NCBI GenBank assembly: GCA_905221605.1
Contig: CAJNDS010001280.1
Coordinates: forward strand, 257,501-321,500
Direction: 5' to 3'
Length of the DNA: 64,000 bases
Source: Symbiodinium natans
Lineage: Eukaryota; Sar; Dinophyceae; Suessiales; Symbiodiniaceae
How positions within the stretch are numbered: the first letter of the stretch is position 1; each line of letters opens with the position of its first letter. Positions 1 to 13,405 of this stretch are shown here, in pieces. A program made the position numbers and the translations under genes. Below the pieces are notes generated by a model. That model had not been told where the DNA came from, searched no databases, and saw only the letters and a program-made list of their open reading frames with translations.

Positions 1-690
1 GCCAAGGGAGCCAAGCGCCCCAAAAAGCTAGTGGGGAGGGGCAGGGAGCCAGGGAAGAAAACTGGTTTTTGAGCACCCACCCTGCCTTGAGGCCCCCTGG
101 TCCCTGAGCACGCTGCGCCACGGGTCCGGGTCCTCCTGGCCTGGTCCCCCCCCAAAAAGGCCAGCGACCCTCATCAGGGTGGAGGGGACTTTTAGGGAGC
201 AGTACTGGTCTCGAGGAGAACGTGTTCCGGTACCGGGCCCATCGTGGGCGCTGCCGACCCCCATGCTGTGGGAGGCGGGCGAGCGACCTGGGTCGGCTTG
301 TGCCATCGAGGTCAAAGGGCTTAAGCGCCGCCCCCCAACGTAGGGGGGCGGCCTAGGCCCTGATTAGGGTTTAAGTTTATTGAAATTATGAAGGGTTCAG
401 GTCCGGGGAAAGTTACGAGGAGTTTCGAGGAGTTTCGAGGGGTTTCGAGGAAAGTTTCGAGGCGTTTCGGTCTTTAGATTTTTCGGAATCCACGCTCTCA
501 AACTGCTAGGTATCACTTGCCATGCCGGTCCGTACAACGCGTGCAATCGAACGTTTTCAATCCTAGGCAGCTGCAGTGTCGGTTCTTTTGCGTAGCTGGG
601 CCAGACTGTCACGATAGCTGCCGCATCTCTAGGAGTTTCGAGGAGTTTCTGTTTTGGATTTTTTGGAATAATTTCAAGTTACAGGGGCTT
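1..690. other. Gene-free left edge
   Basis: No reading frame here looks like a protein. The stretch holds G- and C-rich filler, a short GTTTCGAGGA tandem tract, and then runs into the first telomeric-type array. Confidence 0.6.
411..470. repeat. GTTTCGAGGA short tandem tract
   Basis: About five imperfect copies of a 10-11 nt unit (GTTTCGAGGA) stand in a row. The same unit recurs twice at about 632-650, which suggests local slippage or duplication. Confidence 0.7.
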
Positions 691-873
691 GAGGGTTTAG
701 GGTTTAGGGTTTAGGCCTTAGGCTTTAGGCTTTAGGGTTTAGGGGGTTTAGAGTTTAGGGTTTAGGGTTTAGGGTTTAGGGTTTAGGGTTTAGGGTTTAG
801 GGTTTAGGCTTTAGGGTTTAGGGTTTAGGGTTTAGGGTTTAGGGTTTAGGGTTTAGGGTTTAGGGTTTAGGGT
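691..873 (+). repeat. Interstitial telomeric array (TTTAGGG)n
   Basis: About 25 head-to-tail copies of TTTAGGG, a few with single changes such as TTTAGGC. This heptamer is the plant- and dinoflagellate-type telomere repeat. The array is flanked on both sides by unrelated non-telomeric sequence, so it is interstitial in this window. Confidence 0.95.
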
Positions 874-1114
874 CCATTGGTGGGGTTGCCGGGGCTACAA
901 CCCCACTGTCCAAGTCTGCCTGATCCCTGAAGTAGAAGCCTTACTGGGACCCCCTTTTCGAGTTTGCTTTCCAAGATGTGCCCTTAATGGAGACCCCTTA
1001 TATACCCCTACAAGTTAAGGGACCCAACATCAAAACCCCTTAAAGGAGGTAAGGGACCATATTAGCGCAGAGAGGGAGGGGGCCCCCATTTTTTAAAGTA
1101 GGGTTTAGAGCTCA

Positions 1115-1315
1115 GACTCCAGGGTTTTAGGGGTTTAGGGTTTAGGGTTTAGGGTTTAGGGTTTAGGGTTTAGGGTTTAGGGTTTAGGGTTTAGGGTTTA
1201 GGGTTAGGGTTTAGGGTTTAGGGTTTAGGGTTTAGGGTTTAGGGTTTAGGGTTTAGGGTTTAGGGTTTAGGGTTTAGGGTTTAGGGTTTAGGGTTTAGGG
1301 TTTAGGGTTTAGGGC
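1115..1315 (+). repeat. Interstitial telomeric array (TTTAGGG)n
   Basis: About 28 copies of TTTAGGG, nearly perfect, with one 6-nt unit near 1203. It is separated from the preceding array by about 240 bp of unrelated sequence. Confidence 0.95.
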
Positions 1316-1429
1316 TGTCGGAGGCGAGTGGCAAGCTTCATTGTGGACTGGCACCGGAGGCTAGAAAACACTTCGGCACGTCTGCTCTTTGAGCCGCAGG
1401 GGGCTGCTTGCAAATCGGAGACTTTATGG

Positions 1430-1508
1430 GTTTAGGGTTTAGGGTTTAGGGTTTAGGGTTTAGGGTTTAGGGTTTAGGCTTAGGGTTTAGGGTTTAGGGT
1501 TTAGGGGT
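1430..1508 (+). repeat. Interstitial telomeric array (TTTAGGG)n
   Basis: About 11 copies of TTTAGGG, one altered to TTTAGGC. It is the third array within the first 1.5 kb. Confidence 0.95.
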
Positions 1509-1921
1509 TCAGGGGTTTCATGAACCCCCAACTCGTCTGACACTACCCTTTGCAAAATTGCGTTTGGGCGCCTCCTTACCAAAAACAACTGAACTCAATC
1601 CTCAACCCAGCAACCCAAAAACACCAATCTGAAGGCACGACATCAGGAGCCATGATGGTGAAAACATTTACAGTTCCTTTGATGAAGCCTTTTTCTAACC
1701 CTTGTAGAACTCTTAACAACCCCTTCTATAGGCCTTGTACTCCAGGGGCTCCCCTTCTCGCTCAGCAAGATTTTATTAGGCTTCGGGGGTTGAAAGGGGG
1801 GTTCGAGGTGTTGGATTTCAGGGTTCAGATTGCCAGCACACCCCCTAAGATGCATGAAGGGCACCAGCTTGGGCTAAAGCTGCTGCCCCAAACCCTTGCA
1901 CCCAACCCTGAGAAACAAACA

Positions 1922-2382
<461 letters not shown>

Positions 2383-5300
2383 AATAGGCGTCGTCGCAGC
2401 ATTATTGTTAGTTAGCATATTTATCAGCAGTACACATTCACACTCGTCCAGTCTCTCCCCCGCCTGCCCCCCCTTTTTCTGGCTCCAGCACAGGCAGTCG
2501 GACACATCGAAGCGCGCGACTATAGGCGAGCTGATTCCGATGCTTTGCTGGGTCAGAGGCAGCCGGGAAGCGGGCGCCGACCTGGGACTGAGCCCGGTCT
2601 GCCCGGTGCGAGAAAAGGGCACAACTTTGGGGCATCTGCGCGAAAGCTCAGAACTCGGCGGAAGGCGCCAGGAGGGAAGCATCCGAGGCCGCTTTTGTGC
2701 GCCGAGCGGAGTTTCGGAGTCTTCCTCCCAAAGCACGTCTCTGCTGTGTCGTGACGGCCGCCCGCATGGCGTGTACACGGGAATCCTTGGGCAGGCCAGG
2801 AACTGTACACGCCAAGGCGCATTGAGGGTCAGGCACAACCTTGCAAGCGTGTCCGAGCTTCTCTCTCAGGGAGGCTCTCAGCAGCATCTCCCCACCGAAG
2901 AGTACCAGGGTGCGGGGAAGAACTGCCCAACAAAAGGCCCTAAACGACCAAGATGAGGCTTCTTGGCTGCTCCGAGAGCACACAGGGAGGCTTTGCAAGG
3001 GCTCGGGTTTGGGGCTCTTGGGGCCCTGGTGGCCGATGCAAGGCTAAAGGCGAATCATCGGACCGCCACGCGCTCGGAAGACTCGGACGTCTCAAGGCTG
3101 CGAGAAAGAAACGAACAGGCTTCGGAGCTCCGAAAAGGATTCAGGAGCCCCAAAACTCAGCGTCTGCTGGTTGAGGAAGGAACGGAGCGTCCTCATGAAG
3201 CCCCTGAGCCTCAAGCCCTGAACCCCGAGACCGCTCAAGCCCTGAACCCTCCTAACTCCCTCAGATTCACGCGCTCTCACCCCCGCGACTATAAGAGACC
3301 CTTGGCCTCCCCAAACATCGAAGCCAAGGAGGATTCCGTGCAGCCTCTGGGAGCGCCAAGCTCTGGTCCTGGGCCTCTGTTGTCCTTGTGGGGCTCGGCG
3401 TTGTGGGATCTACGGCTATGAGAACCCTCAGCGCGAGCTGCGGCTTCAGGACCACGCCCGAAGTCTGGAAGGTAGGGTTTAGGGTATTGAGGGTCTTTAG
3501 GGTAGTTAGGGTTTAGGGCCTAAGGGGGCTTTGAAGAGTCTGACTGAAGCCAGGCGATGAGTACGGCCCTGAAGGCCTTCGAAACGGCCTCGGCGCACGC
3601 ATAAGAAGAGGTGCACAAGGCCTTGGGCACCACCGAAGCAGGGGCAGATGAAGGATGAGAATGAGAGGAAGCCCTGGCGCAGTGCCAGGGTCTAGGCCTT
3701 AGGAGCGCGGGCCTTGCGACGTCTGCAGGGAGCTTGCTACGCTTGAGAGATGCAAAGAAGTAGAAGCAACTTTCAAGCCAGACAAGCTTCTAACCTTGCC
3801 GAGAAACTGCATCCAGTTTTATAAAGCCTGCTGGAACATAGGGCTACAAGAAGGCTTTCCTTTAAGGATTCAAGCACCGGGGGGTTCAGCAGGATGTGTT
3901 CGGACTGGAGAAAGGCAGCCGACACTGAGAGGGGCGTTGTGTTTCCCTTTGAGGCCTTCACCACGGCGCGGCCTCCGTTGGATCCGTTGCACGCCGATGC
4001 TGCGGGGATAGGCTCGGGCGCCCAGGTCAAGAAAGGCGAAGCGCCACGACCGCAAGAAGTTGCATGAGCAACGCAGGAGCTTGCTCACAGGCTGGGAGGG
4101 ATCTTATGGAGCTGCTACCTTCGGGATTCTTCCCCATGGCTGGAGAGACCTCAGAGAAGCCGAGAAACCTTGCAGGCATCACCGACCTGTGACAGAGGAT
4201 GCGACATGGCGCCTTCTTAGCAAAAGCTTTGAGGAAATGACTCTTCCTTCCGGCCGGGAGCCTTAAGTAGTGGATAGAGAATGTAGGCCAAGCAGCAAGC
4301 TCAAAAGCACGGACGAGCCCAAGGCGAGAACGAGGGCCTGAGTGCCCGATGCTTCAGGTTCAGGGTTAGGTTGTTTGGGTTTGGGGGTGCAGGGTTTGTG
4401 CGCTTTAAGGTTTAGGGTTCAAGCGTCCAGCTTCTGAATTAGGGGACAGCCCCCCCCCCTTTTGCACAAAGGCACAAAATGACCTAAGAGCTCAGAGCTC
4501 CGCTTGCACGGCGAGAAACGGCAACCTTGCGGGGAGAATGTTGGAGAGTCGGAATGTCGGACTTAAGCCCGCTACAAGGCAGCCTCGGTTCACACGCTCA
4601 CTCTTTCAGGAGCATGGTGAATTGCAAGCGTGGGTTGAGGGTTTAGGGCTTAGGGTTTAGGATTTAGGGTTTACTCAGACGCCGAATCGTGGATCTGCCG
4701 TCTTGCGAGGCGGGGAGATGCTGCCGAGAGCGTGCGACAAGCAGGAGTCAGCTACGCTGACACCCCTGCTGCATGTCTCAAAGGCTGAGCCTCAGCACCG
4801 AGGACGCGCTGAGAACAAGAGAGAGAGAGCGAAACGGAGCCATTTCTCAACACAGCCAAGGGAGCTGGTTGCCTGGGGATCTACTCACAGTAGGAGCCCC
4901 TGGAGCAGCACCAGGAGCATGCAGAGCTCCGGCGGGGCCCCCTTCTTCGATGCCCTCCCTACAGACAAGCCCGACTTGGAGAAATTCGCCTTTTGGGGAC
5001 TTGAGGGGCTCCGGCGCCCGCTCGAAGAACATGAAGCACCTTAAGCCTTCTGGGCATCAGAGAGGTTCCAGGGTGAAGCCCGAAGCCAAAGCCGGGCCTA
5101 GAGCGGATCCCCTGCCCTCCTCCTTTCCTTGGTGGGGGTGGAAGGGGGTTTAGGGTTTAGGGTTTAGGGTTGCACCTTCACAGAGAGGTTTCTTCCCAGG
5201 GACTACGGGATCCGATCATCCCAGCTGGGATGATCAAACAGTCAGGGAACTTCCTCGGGGCCCTGCATGGAAGACTGCTAGACCACCTCCAAGCACAGTG

Positions 5301-6740
5301 GAGCTTGGACGGGGCAGCCCCAGATGGCAGCCCTGGGCTGCATAGGGGATAGGATTAGGGGGACCCTTGGGGATATAGACCCTCTGAAGAAGGTCCCTGT
5401 TTGAGAGAGCCAGAAGAGGGTTCAGAAGGGGTTCCCCTTTAAGGGTCCCCCTTATCCTACCTAGGACAGCTTGGGAGCACTTTGCTGAGTCCTCACTCAT
5501 CGCAGAGCTGAACTTTGAAGAACGCCTTTGGGCAGTGGCCCAACTCTTTGGTGGGGGAACTTCTGCCGCAACTAAAGTTAACCCTCCACCCCTGAGCTCG
5601 CACCTTCCACCATCTCCTTCGCCCCTCTTGGGGGTGGGGGGGTGGAGGAGTTGTAGGGATTCTTTTTTGGTTCTAGGGTTTAGGCGGGGGGGGTTTCGGA
5701 TTTCGGGATGACATGGGATGACACTCAAAGCCGAGGGTGTCAGCTGCACCAAGGGTCGAAGAAGGGTGGCTGCAGCTTGAAAAGAGCTGCAAGGACAAGG
5801 GACCCGAGTGGCCCATTGCAAAGAACCGGGGCCTCAGGCCCTAATACCTGAGGCTTCTTCAACCTTAAACCCTGAAACCCCCCAAACCCTAAACCCTTAA
5901 GCCCTGAAACCCTTGAACCCTTACACCCCTAAATTTTGAAGTGACCACTGCCTCGAGGTGCTGAAGGGTTGGGGGCTCGGGGAGCTCCACCAAGGCGCGA
6001 AGGCATGTGTAGGGGGTTTGGCGGTTTGGGGGCTTAGGGTTTTCTTTGTTTGCGTTTAAGCTTTAGGCTAGTCTTATGGGTTTTTTGGGGTTTTTGGGGG
6101 GGCTTCGGGGTTTTGGGGTTTGTAGGTGAACTTGGGAGCCAGGGAAGGAAATCAACACCAACATGCTGCTTTGCCAGCGGACCATCAAGCCTCCCTTGCT
6201 GGGGAGGCTTGTGAGAAGTAGGGCTCGGGGGGTTTAGGGTTTAGGGCTTCGGGGCCCCTAAACCCTGAACTCCCAACCCTGAACTCTGAGCCCACCTCGC
6301 GAGGCTTCTTCTTTTTGCGAAAAGGGACATTGCCAACCTGAAGAGAGTGCGGGCTTAGGGGGCCCTTCATCTCGGTATCAGAGCCTCAGTCCCTCAACGC
6401 CCTAAACCCTCGTTTAGGTTCAGGGTTTAGAGCCTTCAGGGTCTCTAAACCCTGAACCCTAAACCCGAAACTCTAAACCCTAAACCCTGAACCCTAAACC
6501 CTAAACCCGAAACCCGAAACCCCAAACCCTGTCTTGTGACGGTCTTTGCACGGGCAAATTGGACGTAGGCCGGCACAGTGCCAGCCAGCAACATTCGGGA
6601 TTTAGACTGACTAGGGCTTAGGGTTTAGACGGTTTAGGGGTTTGGGGGTTGAACGGTTTAGGGTTTTGAGGGTTTTTAGGGGGGTTTTGGGATGGTTTTG
6701 GGGCTTCAACAGTTTTAGGGATAGGGGCTTAGGGTTGCAA
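2383..6740. other. Gene-free block with decayed telomeric tracts
   Basis: No supported gene. Short or degenerate telomeric tracts occur at about 3475-3520, 4355-4415, 4634-4675 and 5150-5170 (TTTAGGG). Degenerate CCCTAAA tracts occur at about 5862-5936 and 6418-6530, and degenerate TTTAGGG at about 6230-6245 and 6614-6735. The intervening sequence is GC-rich and shows no recognisable domain. Confidence 0.6.
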
Positions 6741-8610
6741 GAGCCAGCACGGAGTCTGGTAGAAGATATCAACAGCTGCGCGCTGAGCAGGTCAGCACCT
6801 GGCGGCCAGCATTCCTCACAGGCAGGACAAAGACCGCTGGTTGGGGAAAAGAACCTCTGCTGCGCTGCGCGAGCGCTCTGCAACCATTCCCGCTGCAGAA
6901 GCCATTGCTGTGCAGCGCGTGGCAACTGCCGGCGCAGCGCAGCCATCTTGAACCCAAGTCCAAACCTCACCCGCAAGGATGCTCAAGCCGCAATCTGCCT
7001 GTGGAAGACTAGCCTGGCCAGCAAGCGGAGGTCTAGTCGCTAGAGTTCTGATTTGGGAAACCCTCCTGTGCTTCAGAGGAGGCTGAAACGAAACTGCCAC
7101 AACAACCAGGTGAGCCAGGGTTGTTCAGAATCAGGACAGGGAGAACCATGAGAACGTTCGAAGCTCTGCGATGCGTAGGATCAGATGCAGCTCTTTTAGG
7201 CAGCGGTACAAAAAATCTCTGCTTCAACAGTGGCTGACAACAGCAAAACAACTCAGCACTCAGCAGCGAGACATCAGCGCGCCTCACTGGCAGGGCCACG
7301 TTCAGACAGAATCGGGTGGCTTCCAGGGTGGAATGGGCTGCAGGAACCCTTGTTGTGTAGCGTGGGGAAGGGCAAGTTTGAGACAGGCGCACAATGACCC
7401 CATCCATCTCTCGAAGTCCAAACCTCACCCGCTTGCAACAAAGGAAGCGTCTGCTCGCTGGAGCTCTGAATCTCGGAGGTGCTTTCAAGCCTGGTTGACA
7501 ACGGCTGTAAAAATGCCTGGTCTTCAAACTGTCTTCAAGCAGCTGCATGTCAGAGAACCTGCGTGAGAAGGACTTTCCTCTCTGCTAAGTCGGGTCGTTG
7601 CCCTTGCCCTCAGGCAAGAGCTCAGTGGCGTCTGGGGCACATGGGGCTCAAAACCCCGGTTTGTCGCGGCCGCCTTGTTACAAGCCCTTGTCGCCAGCTT
7701 TGTTTCATGCCCTTGTCGCGCGGCAACAAGGGAGAGTCACCTCCCCTTTAGGAAGACACTGTAGCCTGTCGCGCACGCCTTTACAAGCCGTGTCATGCCG
7801 TGCCCGGCCGGGCCCGAACGTTTTGAGCCGCTGCCACATCAGCGCACCTCACTGGCGGGCCACGTCCAGACAGAACCGGGCCGCTTCCAGGGCGGATGGG
7901 CTGCAGGAACCCATTGCTGCGCAGAGTAGGGCAAGTTTGAGGTAGGCACACCATGGACCATCTCTCGAAGTCCAAACCTCGCCCGCTTGCAACAAAGCAT
8001 CCACACGTGGAGCTCAGAAATTGGGAGTTGCTTTCAAGACTGCTTGACAACGTCAAGACACCCGGTCTTCGGCAAGAGCTCAATGGCCACATCAGTCCGC
8101 CTCACTGGGCCAAGTCCACACAGAGCCGCACTACTTCTTGCTGCATGGCGCAATGGCTGCCGTCGCGCGTTGTGAACAGTAGAGATCAGTGGAGGGCAAG
8201 TCTGAGGCACACACTGACCCCGTCCCCCTCTTGAAGTCCAAACTTCAACCGCTTGCAACAATGGAAGCAACTTGTGGGAGATGCGTCAGTCAAGACGGTT
8301 GCCCTTGAAGCAAGTCAGCTGTCAGCAAACCTCCGCTCATCCGCCAAGTTCCACACTGAAGACCGAGCCTCGGGTTGAAAAACCTGCTGCGCTTGCGCGA
8401 AGAGTGTCGGAGATTCTGCATTCAGGAAAGCTGCCACAAACGCCCTGATTCAGCACTGGCTGACAACAGCAGTAAAAAAGGTTGCGCTTCGGGCAATTCA
8501 GCTGGATGTCAGCAAGGCTGTGCAAGAAGCACTTTCACTGCTGAAGCGGGTCAGTGTCCTTGCCCGCGGGCAGCGCCAAACTGGGCGGCTGTGCTGTGTT
8601 CCACCGAGCA

Positions 8611-9540
8611 GGTCTAGAGCACTTGAGCGCCATGCTCCTGCCGCGCTGTCGTGACTGTCGTAGCCGTTTGAGGCCGAGAACATCCGGAAGCTACCCGGGC
8701 ATCATCACGCCATGAGCATTGTTTCGGCATGCTACAATAGTAGAAGTCGCGGTTCGGGTAGCGAGCACCATCAAAGGGGACGTCGCAGGCCCGCTTCGGC
8801 TGCTAGGGTCTCTGCTGCACATGTCGCTTTAGCCTCTTGCCGGGCCCGTGCCATCCGTGCCCAAAGCAGAATGCCCAGAACAGCCACCACAACGCGGACG
8901 CTGGATTGCCTAGGAGTGTGCATCGCCTGGGAGCAGCTGCTCAGCCACGTCCTTGTCCAGGCTTCAGCGGCTCCCTGAAGACCCCTATACCTTGAAGATC
9001 AAGGCAGGATCGAGGCGCCGCAGCGCCGCAGCTGCGGCGACGGCATCAGCACGAACAGTGCAGCTAGGAGCTGCAGCAAGCTGCGAAAGCCGCGCGACGA
9101 AAACCAACAAGGTCAAAGACGGACGTAGCTCAAGCTTCGCGGGCAGACACCTCGAAGCGACAACCTTGCAGGAATAGAGTTCGGCTGGAGATCGCCTGTC
9201 GGTTTATCATGGATCCCGTGGGGGATATTAAGCAATCCCAGAAGCTCGTGCACGTCGCAGAGGCCTCCCATAGCAACCATGGCTCTACCACAAGCGCGCG
9301 CAAGCACAGCGACAAGTTGTCGTAGCAAAGGATGATCGTCCTCTGGAAGATTGACCTGGCCAGCAAACGGACTCCTGCACGCTGGAGCTCTGACTTGGCA
9401 ATTTGTTTCAACACTCTTTGACATCAGCAGCGAAGACGGCTTGTCTGCCAAGCAAGGTAGCTGCATGTCAGAAGGCCTGTTGAGTGCGCAGTTCCGCCTG
9501 CAATGCCAAACCGGGCGGCTGCGCTGCGTTCCACCGAGCA
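8611..9540. repeat. Higher-order satellite unit, copy 1 (about 930 bp)
   Basis: The unit starts at GGTCTAGAGCAC. It is nearly identical to the next unit. It contains an SL-like CGTAGCC motif near 8659 (here with CGTTT), a GCCGCAGCGCCGCAGCTGCG block, and one diverged 0.5-kb module. Confidence 0.85.
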
Positions 9541-10498
9541 GGTCTAGAGCACTTCAGCGCCATGCTCCTGCCGCACTGTCGTGACTGTCGTAGCCATTTG
9601 AGGCCGAGAACATCCGGAAGCTACCCGGGCATCACCACGCCATGCGCAGTGTTTCGGCATGCTACAATAGTAGAAGTCGCGGTTCGGGTAGCGAGCATCA
9701 TCAAAGGGGACGTCGCAGGCCCGCTTCGGCTGCTAGGGTCTCTGCTGCACATGTCGCTTTAGCCTCTTGCCGGGCCCGTGCCATCCGTGCCCAAAGCAGA
9801 ATGCCCAGAACAGCCACCACAACGCGGACGCTGGATTGCCTAGGAGTGTGCATCGCCTGGGAGCAGCTGCTCAGCCACGTCCTTGTCCAAGCTTCAGCGG
9901 CTCCCTGAAGACCCCTATACCTTGAAGATCAAGGCAGGATCGAGGCGCCGCAGCGCCGCAGCTGCGGTGACGGCATCAGCACGAACAGTGCAGCTAGGAG
10001 CTGCAGCAAGCTGCGAAAGCCGCGCGACGAAAACCAACAAGGTCAAAGACGGACGTAGCTCAAGCTTCGCGGGCAGACACCTCGAAGCGACAACCTGGCA
10101 GGAATAGAGTTCGGCTGGAGATCGCCTGTCGGTTTATCATGGATCCCGTGGGGGATATTAAGCAATCCCAGAAGCTCGTGCACGTCGCAGCGCCCTTTTG
10201 CGCTGCCAGCTGGACACAGGCCTCCCATAGCAACCATGGCTCTACCACAAGCGCGCGCAAGCACAGCGACAAGTTGTCGTAGCAAAGGATGATCGTCCTC
10301 TAGAAGATTGACCTGGCCAGCAAACGGACTCCTGCACGCTGGAGCTCTGACTTGGCAATTTGTTTCAACACTCTTTGACATCAGCAGCGAAGACGGCTTG
10401 TCTGCCAAGCAAGGTAGCTGCATGTCAGAAGGCCTGTTGAGTGCGCAGTTCCGCCTGCAATGCCAAACCGGGCGGCTGCGCTGCGTTCCACCGAGCAG
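9541..10498. repeat. Higher-order satellite unit, copy 2 (about 958 bp)
   Basis: This is a tandem copy of the preceding unit with few substitutions and a short insertion near 10190-10215 (CGCCCTTTTGCGCTGCC). Near-identity points to recent tandem duplication. Confidence 0.85.
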
Positions 10499-11105
10499 GT
10501 CTAGAGCACTTCAGCGCCATGCTCCTGCAGCACTGTCGTGACTGTCGTAGCCATTTGAGGCCGAGAACATCCGGAAGCTACCCGGGCATCACCACGCCAT
10601 GAGCAGAAGTCGCGGTTCGGGTAGCTAGCGAGCATCATCAAAGAGGGACGTCGCAGGCCTGCTTCGGCTGCTAGGGTCTCTGCTACACACGTCGCTTTAG
10701 CCTCTGGCTGGGACCGTGCCCAAAGCAGAACGCCCAGAGCAGCCACCAAAATGCCGATGATGGATCGCCTAGGAGTGTGCTTCGCCTGGGAGTGGCTGCT
10801 CAGCCCTTGTCCAAGCTTCAGCGGCTCCCTGAAGACCCCTATACCTTGAAGATCAAGGCAGGATCGAGGCGCCGCAGCGCCGCAGCTGCAGCGACGGCGG
10901 CGGCAACACGAACAATGCGCCTAGGAGCTGCAGCAAGCTGGGCAAGCTTTGCCACGAAAACCAACAAGGTCAAAGAGCGACGGAGCTCAAGCTTCGCGGC
11001 AACATGCTGCAACGCGAGCAGCAAGGCGATTGCGTGGGCAGAGGAGGCAACTCGAGCGGGAGTAGAGCATGGCTTGAGATCGCCTGGGCTGTGGGCCATG
11101 GATCC
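10499..11105. repeat. Higher-order satellite unit, copy 3, cut short
   Basis: The third tandem copy is more diverged. It stops at about 11105, where degenerate telomeric-type sequence (GGGTTTCAGGGGGTTTGGGG) begins, so the array is broken at a telomere-like seam. Confidence 0.75.
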
Positions 11106-11937
11106 GGGTTTCAGGGGGTTTGGGGGTTATGGGCTTTTGGGCCCCCTTCGGAGTCCTAACCCGTAAACCCAAAAAAACCCTAAGCCCCTAGCTGAAGCTC
11201 CCCCACACCGCAAGGTTGCAGAGCTTATCATGTCTGAACTCCTCTGAAGACCACTTTAGGAGTCAACCTTGCAACACCCGAAACCCTACAAACCCTACAA
11301 ACCCTACAAGCCCTTGCAAACCCTACAAACCCTACAAGCCCTACAAAGCCCTACAAAACCCTGCAAAACCCTACCAAACCCAACAAACCCAACAAACCCA
11401 ACAAAGCATAAAAAACCCGACAAGCCCTGAACCGAATTTTTTGGGAGCTGATTCAGGCAGCAGAGATCTATGGGGGGCACCTCAAGGTCCGAAAACTTAG
11501 GGCCTATAGGGTTTAGTACGGTTTAGGGATTAGGGTTTAGGGTTTAGGGTTTAGGGCTTACGGTTTAGACTTTGGAGTTTAGGGTTTCGGACCCAACAAG
11601 GCTAGGTCGCATCATGAACCATGTACCTCCTGAACAACCCACCAAACACCCCGCGGCCCCTGCCCTGGACACGCAACACAAACCGCCGAAGCCCCAAATC
11701 CGAAACCCCATCAACCTGGCCTCAAAGCATAAGCCCCAAAACCCTAGACCCCAACCCTAAACCCTAAATCCTAAATCCCTAAACCCGAAACCCTAAACGC
11801 GGGCGAGACGCACAGTCCGAGGGCATGCTACACGGATGCAAGCCTGGGCCACCGTGACCTCCGGCCCAGAAGGTCGCGCAAAGAGCACCTCTCCTCTGTG
11901 AGGCAAAGGCAGCTTGTCTTCAATGGTTTAGGCTGTT
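11106..11937. other. Telomere-derived seam region, no gene
   Basis: This stretch joins the two satellite blocks. It holds degenerate TTTAGGG/CCCTAAA tracts at about 11106-11190, 11517-11580 and 11745-11800, a CCCTACAAA minisatellite, and short unique pieces. No codable gene was seen. Confidence 0.65.
11282..11405. repeat. CCCTACAAA minisatellite
   Basis: About thirteen imperfect copies of a 9-nt unit CCCTACAAA, shading into CCCAACAAA at the right end. It looks like a telomere-repeat variant (CCCTAAA plus two bases) that expanded on its own. Confidence 0.8.
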
Positions 11938-11988
11938 GGGTTTAGGGTTTAGGGTTTAGGGTTTAGGGTTTAGGGTTTAGGGTTTAGC
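11938..11988 (+). repeat. Interstitial telomeric array at a satellite boundary
   Basis: Seven copies of TTTAGGG. The base after the array falls inside a satellite module (the AGCAATTCAGCTGC landmark), so the satellite unit is cut exactly at the telomeric tract. Confidence 0.9.
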
Positions 11989-12630
11989 AATTCAGCTGCG
12001 TGCCCGAACACCTATAAGAATTCAGTTGGACTTGGCGCACATCAGCACGCCTCACCGGCAGGGGGCAAGTCGGGCAAGTCCCCACAGAGCCGGATGGCTT
12101 CTTCGGTGGGAAGAGCTGCTACGGCGTTGCGCGAAGCTTCTCCGATCTACTGCGCAGGTCTTGGCGTGGTCGCTGGCTTGCACGTGAAGGTCAAGAGCGG
12201 CTCCGTACCACCAACATCGTCTTGAGGACTAACCTGGCCCGCAACTGCCGAGTGGGCACAGTGTCTTTGCCCTCAAGAGCTCAGTCCCGCCTGAGGCACG
12301 TCAGCGTGCCCTCACTGGCAGGGCCAAGTCCACACAGAACTGCGCACCACGAAACATGCCGCGTTTGAGCAAGCTCCGCTTGCAAAGCAAGAAACGGGTG
12401 CCCTGCGGGGAGAGTGTCAAAGATTCTGCCATGCACAGGATCAGCATGAAGCTCTTCAGGAAAGCTGCGACAAACGCCCTGATTCAGCACTGGCTGATAA
12501 CAGCAGTAAAAGCGGTTGCAGTGCGGGCAAGTCAGCTGGATGTCAGCAAGCCTGTGCGAGAAGGCTGAAGCGGCTCAGTGTCCTTGCCCTCGGGCAGCGC
12601 CAAACCGGGCGGCTGTGATGCCGCCGAGCA

Positions 12631-13405
12631 GGTCTAGAGCACATCGGCGCCATGCTCCTGCCGCACTGTCGTGGCTGTCGTAGCCATTTGAGGCCGAGAA
12701 CATCCGGAAGCTACCCGGACATCATCACGCCATGAGCATTGTTTCGGCATGCTACAATAGTAGAAGTCGCGGTTCGGGTAGCGAGCATCATCAAAGGGGA
12801 CGTCGTAGGCCCGCTTCGGCTGCTCGGGTCTTTGCTGCACATGTCCTCTTGCTGGGCCCGTGACATCCGTGCCCAGAGCAGAACGCCCAGAACAGCCACC
12901 AGAACGCGGACGCTGGATTGCCTAGGAGTGTGCTTCGCCTGGGAGCAGCTGCTCAGGCCTTGTCCAAGCTTCAGCGGCTCCCTGAAGACCCCTATACCTT
13001 CCAGATCGAGGCGCCGCAGCGCCGCAGCTGCGGCGACGGCATCAGCACGAACAGTGCGCCTAGGAGCTGCAAGCAAGCTGCGCGAGCCGCGCGACGAAAA
13101 CCAACAAGGTCAGGAACGGATGGAGCTCAAGTTTCCGACGAAACCCGAATGCACGGGCAACAGAGGCAACTCGAAGCGACAACCTTGCGGGACCAGAGCA
13201 CTGCTTGGGATCGCCTCGTCGGTCCGCCATGGATGCTGCGGGACACGAGCAATCCCAGAAGCTTGTGCAAAGCGCAGCGCCCCTCTGCCAGGCCAGCTGA
13301 ACCCCAGCCACTCAAGGCAATCACGTCTCTAGCGCAGGCTTGCGCAAGCCCAGCGACGAGCTGTTGCAGCATTCGGGATCGGCAAAGTTGAGTCTTTAGA
13401 GCCGC
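12631..13405. repeat. Higher-order satellite unit, dispersed copy
   Basis: Copy of the unit starting at GGTCTAGAGCAC. It is very similar to 17111-17850, about 4.46 kb downstream, and contains the SL-like motif near 12679. Confidence 0.8.

Larger units (their letters stand above)
6741..11105. repeat. Complex satellite, block I
   Basis: Diverged modules of about 0.5 kb recur head to tail. Recognisable landmarks are GACAACAGCAGTAAAGACGG, CAGCTGCATGTCAG, a CACTGGCAGGGCCAAGTCC-type motif, and GAAGTCCAAACCTCACCCGC. Each copy carries its own substitutions and indels, and no reading frame is conserved between copies, so I regard it as non-coding. Its right half is a tandem of three higher-order units of about 0.93-0.96 kb. 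Confidence 0.8.

Noticed and set aside
12739-13391. Overlapping plus-strand frames of 157-197 codons, repeated at 17278-17849 and 28248-28651
   Set aside because: Three frames are open over the same GC-rich repeat and diverge by indels between copies, so repetition does not imply coding here.
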